Part shown: in pieces, positions 16,056-17,979 of the stretch
Numbering within the stretch: position 1 is the first letter of the stretch
Layout: each line of letters opens with the position of its first letter
Source of the DNA: Deltaproteobacteria bacterium
GTDB lineage: Bacteria; Desulfobacterota; Anaeroferrophillalia; Anaeroferrophillales; Tharpellaceae
NCBI GenBank assembly: GCA_030633185.1
Contig: DAOVTG010000023.1
Coordinates: forward strand, 1-17,979
Direction of reading: 5' to 3'
DNA: 17,979 bases
The notes under the pieces: model-generated
The model's database searches: none
What the model was told of the DNA's origin: nothing
The model's input: only the letters and a program-made list of their open reading frames with translations
Made by a program: the position numbers and the translations under genes

Positions 16056-16310
16056 GTCAAGTGCATCCGATTGTTCGCATTTTTCATATATTGTTTCAGG
16101 GGCGATATCAAAACCGCAGTCCCACGCCAAAGTAGGCCAAGAATCAAGATAAAATTTAGAAAAGTTCTTAGGTTCTCTCAAGGGAATTGCAATATTATAT
16201 TTAAAAACAATATCCCTTAAATCAATAATCCCTGATTTTCCGTCATTAAATGATACATACACTTGAAAATCTTTAATATATTTAGCTTCTTTAAGATATA
16301 CACATTTCAT
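16047..16310 (-). CDS. DUF2442 domain protein
   Basis: 87 residues, start at 16310 with a strong GGAGGAGG seven bases upstream. The N-terminal part is a small beta-sheet unit (FQVYVSFNDGKSGIIDLRDI near 15-34) and the C-terminal part has SWPTLAWDCGFDIAPETIYE near 57-76, the typical end block of DUF2442 proteins (NikA/BrnA-like small fold). DUF2442 genes commonly pair with DUF4160 genes, and here the stop of a broken DUF4160 gene lies 18 bases upstream. The pair has been suggested to be toxin-antitoxin-like; I infer no activity. Codon use is more AT-rich than in the Bat operon, fitting an accessory region. Confidence 0.85.
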   Translation of the reverse strand: MKCVYLKEAKYIKDFQVYVSFNDGKSGIIDLRDIVFKYNIAIPLREPKNFSKFYLDSWPTLAWDCGFDIAPETIYEKCEQSDALDRE

Positions 16311-16328
16311 TTTACATCCTCCTCCATA

Positions 16329-16575
16329 CTACACTAACGGAGCAACCTTACGAAATTCTCCTGTTTCCCAAATCTGCAATAATTCATCACTATGGATTTC
16401 TCCCCATTCTTCGACAAGTCCTCTAACTTTTGCAGGCAGTTCACCTCTGAGGATATTCAATGTTTTTATTTCCATTGAGGCCCTATATTCATTATCTCAC
16501 ATGAAAATGGGGTGGGTTATGTTCGTCAAAATACATCGTGATAATGATCCCAAGGAATCTGCTTATTTCAGGCAT
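16329..16575 (-). pseudogene. DUF4160 gene broken by an apparent 2-bp deletion
   Basis: From ATG 16575 the frame gives MPEISRFLGIIITMYFDEHN then PPHFHVR, the signature N-terminus of DUF4160, and stops at TAA (16494-16492). Reading resumes directly in another frame as NEYRASMEIKTLNILRGELP and continues to KVAPLV with stop TAG at 16331-16329. The two parts join as one protein if TA is restored in the sequence AGATAATGAA (AGATATAATGAA), which also supplies the Tyr expected between R and N. The restored gene would be 82 codons plus stop, a normal DUF4160 length. A sequencing error or a programmed shift cannot be excluded. The downstream part abuts the intact DUF2442 gene. Confidence 0.82.
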
Positions 16576-16639
16576 TTTATCTCACTCAATTGCTTAATAA
16601 AAGTTTTACGCTGACGATGCTCTATAGTAATTTTAATTG

Positions 16640-16649
16640 TGCGAACGAA
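16640..16649. repeat. Direct repeat TGCGAACGAA, left copy
   Basis: Identical ten bases recur at 17602-17611, in the same orientation, just outside the two ends of the Mrr gene. Confidence 0.5.
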
Positions 16650-16659
16650 GAGAGTTTTT

Positions 16660-17583
16660 TCATTCTTCAGCGTAGTAATCCGAGTCAACTCGCTTAAGTT
16701 CGTAAATTGCTTCCGTGGATACTCCCACATTAAAATCAATCATCAGTTGGGCAAGGTGCTGCCCGTCTATGAGAATTATCTTGTTATCAATTGTTGCCAC
16801 ATATTCTTCACAGCCTTTAGAAAACTCAGAAGTTGTTATAAATATACCTTTTTTGGCTCTTTTGCCTTGCAATGCCCCTGCAAATTTTTGAATTTCAGGA
16901 CGGGTGACAGTGTTTTCCCATTTTTTTGCTTGAATATAGATAATGTCTAAACCGAGGCGGTCTTCTTTAATGATACCGTCAATTCCTTCATCTCCGCTTT
17001 TCCCAATGGCCTCTCCGGCATCTCTACGTGATCCTCCGTACCCCATCTTTACCAATACTTCCACAACGACTTTCTCAAAAAATGAAGGGGACGACTCCTT
17101 GAGTTGAAAAATAATTTCACTTGTCAGATTTTCCTTAAGGTTTTCATATGCTTCTTCAATCTGCTCTTCGGGCGTAATGCTGGAACCTGACTCATTAGGT
17201 GAAGTTGACACAATTTTTTTCTTTTTTAATTTATTCTGTTCAGTCTTCCGCCGTTCAGCAAATTCCGGGAATTGCATCAAGAAGCGTATATCGATTTTTC
17301 GAGGTGGATTTTGCAAAACTTCTTGACCTCGTTCTGTAATGCGAAAAATCCCCCGTTGAGGATTTTCAAGAAGTTTTGCCATTTTCATATATGCCCGCGC
17401 CCACGCCACACGATTGTGGAATATGGCCTGCCGGCCGCTTGGCAAAAGTTCTTTCTGTTCCTCTTTTGACAAGTGTAATATTTCCGCTAAATGATCTATT
17501 GAGTCCCGGTTTGAATGTTCTTTGGAATCTCCACATAATTGAAGGAGAGGAAGCATAATGGATTGAAAGTCAGGTATTGCCAT
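16660..17583 (-). CDS. Mrr-type restriction endonuclease
   Basis: 307 residues, near the E. coli Mrr length. The start at 17583 has AAGGA eight bases upstream. The N-terminal ~100 residues are a winged-helix Mrr_N domain (MAIPDFQSIMLPLLQLCGD, then ITERGQEVL near 81-89). A charged linker follows (KLKKKK). The catalytic Mrr_cat domain begins near residue 165 (FFEKVVVEVLVKMGYGGS). It contains the PD-(D/E)xK-type residues: Asp in GDEGIDGIIKED and Gln-x-Lys in IYIQAKK. Mrr enzymes are type IV, modification-dependent DNases and act as cytoplasmic defence. No methylase or specificity gene is adjacent, consistent with a stand-alone enzyme. A DUF4160/DUF2442 pair follows downstream on the same strand, and a 10-bp direct repeat brackets the gene. 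Confidence 0.93.
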   Translation of the reverse strand: MAIPDFQSIMLPLLQLCGDSKEHSNRDSIDHLAEILHLSKEEQKELLPSGRQAIFHNRVAWARAYMKMAKLLENPQRGIFRITERGQEVLQNPPRKIDIRFLMQFPEFAERRKTEQNKLKKKKIVSTSPNESGSSITPEEQIEEAYENLKENLTSEIIFQLKESSPSFFEKVVVEVLVKMGYGGSRRDAGEAIGKSGDEGIDGIIKEDRLGLDIIYIQAKKWENTVTRPEIQKFAGALQGKRAKKGIFITTSEFSKGCEEYVATIDNKIILIDGQHLAQLMIDFNVGVSTEAIYELKRVDSDYYAEE

Positions 17584-17601
17584 TTATTAATTCCTTATCC
17601 A

Positions 17602-17611
17602 TGCGAACGAA
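17602..17611. repeat. Direct repeat TGCGAACGAA, right copy
   Basis: Matches 16640-16649 exactly in the same orientation. It lies in the 5' leader of the Mrr gene. Confidence 0.5.
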
Positions 17612-17643
17612 ATATTTAAGCAGAAAAAAATCTGCATATTAAT

Positions 17644-17671
17644 TCTATATAAGCACTTAATACAGTCTTAA
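17644..17671 (-). promoter_or_regulatory. Weak promoter candidate for the Mrr gene
   Basis: On the minus strand TTAAGA (17671-17666) and TATAGA (17649-17644) are 16 bases apart, about 60 bases before the start codon. The region is AT-rich, so the match carries little weight. Confidence 0.3.
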
Positions 17672-17717
17672 TCGGGATATACAGGGAATATGTACTATGG
17701 CATATAGACCAAAAACC

Positions 17718-17766
17718 GGGGACAGTCATTAATTTAATCAGGAAAGGTTAATCAGTGGCTGTTCCC
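17718..17766. repeat. REP-like hairpin
   Basis: GGGGACAGTCA (17718-17728) pairs with TGGCTGTTCCC (17756-17766) over 11 positions, two of them G-U, around an AT-rich loop. GGGGACAGTC-type arms are often seen near REP-associated (Y1) transposases, but no such gene is in the window. Confidence 0.5.
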
Positions 17767-17845
17767 AATTTCCGCAATTTCCGATCCCCAATTTCTCCAG
17801 GGGTAATTGCCGAGATATTTAAGATTGTTGTGGTAATTAAAGTTT

Positions 17846-17972
17846 GATGGCGTCGTAAAAAGTCCGATCTACTGCGCTGTTGTGGTTTTTCAGGCACTCG
17901 ACATACTACATGTATGGTCTCGCGCCTGAAAAACCACAACATCTTGTATATCGAAATTTTTACTTAGCCATC
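17846..17972. repeat. Long imperfect palindrome (cruciform-type repeat element)
   Basis: A perfect 18-bp stem (17878-17895 with 17924-17941) is nested in outer arms GATGGC/GCCATC (17846-17851, 17967-17972), TAAAAA/TTTTTA (17856-17861, 17957-17962) and CGAT/ATCG (17865-17868, 17950-17953). The unpaired gaps between these outer arms are of equal length on both sides (4 and 3 bases). The apical part can pair again (ATAC/GTAT near 17903-17915). The symmetric layout argues for a maintained structure. Confidence 0.8.
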
Positions 17973-17979
17973 CCGTGAC

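Larger units (their letters stand above)
17584..17979. other. Intergenic end region with structured repeats
   Basis: 396 bases without a convincing gene. It holds a small A-loop hairpin (GCAGA/TCTGC, 17620-17635), a weak promoter for the Mrr gene, a REP-like hairpin (17718-17766) and a long cruciform element (17846-17972). A 64-residue minus-strand frame across the last two is treated as a by-product of these repeats. Confidence 0.7.

Noticed and set aside
16576..16659. Open minus-strand frame between the Mrr stop and the DUF4160 start (reads KITIEHRQRKTF...)
   Set aside because: It has no ATG or good ribosome site, overlaps both neighbours and shows no family likeness; probably chance in AT-rich sequence.
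17748..17942. 64-codon minus-strand frame at the right end
   Set aside because: It is made up of the two palindromic repeat elements; no ribosome site and no family resemblance.

Overview
The window looks like a chromosomal segment of a Gram-negative bacterium, most likely a Desulfobacterota (delta-proteobacterial) lineage. This is an inference from the gene set (NorQ/NorD-like pair, YjfI-PspA pair, full Bat operon, FecR/PKD surface protein), from Shine-Dalgarno starts throughout, and from several palindromic intergenic elements. No rRNA, tRNA, CRISPR array or transposase gene was found.

Left part (1-2809, minus strand): a MoxR-type AAA+ ATPase of the NorQ/CbbQ/NirQ branch, overlapping by 29 nt a long NorD/CbbO-like gene that runs off the left edge. 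The latter is open for 675 codons; its C-terminal VWA domain would lie outside the window. Then comes a repeat-flanked region (about 2873-5871). It holds a large secreted protein (minus strand) with a PKD domain, a FecR domain and two copies of an unrecognised ~200-residue repeat. It also holds what looks like a small broken plus-strand coding sequence.

Middle (5913-7191, plus strand): a self-contained unit with a good sigma70-type promoter, yjfI (DUF2170), a pspA/IM30 homologue (yjfJ-like) and a strong intrinsic terminator.

Right-centre (7360-15870, plus strand): a compact Bat-type operon: MoxR ATPase, DUF58 protein, DUF4381 protein, BatA (VWA), a BatB-BatC fusion (VWA+TPR), BatD, then an MFS transporter with a TTG start and a terminator. 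The first four genes are separated by 5 nt or overlap by 4 nt. By analogy with known Bat/MoxR systems, the ATPase probably acts on a periplasm-facing VWA/TPR/BatD membrane complex.

Right end (16047-17979): a more AT-rich accessory-looking region with a DUF2442 gene, a DUF4160 gene broken by an apparent 2-bp deletion, and an Mrr-type restriction endonuclease bracketed by a 10-bp direct repeat, all on the minus strand. Beyond it are two structured repeat-like elements, one a REP-like hairpin and one a ~127-bp cruciform.
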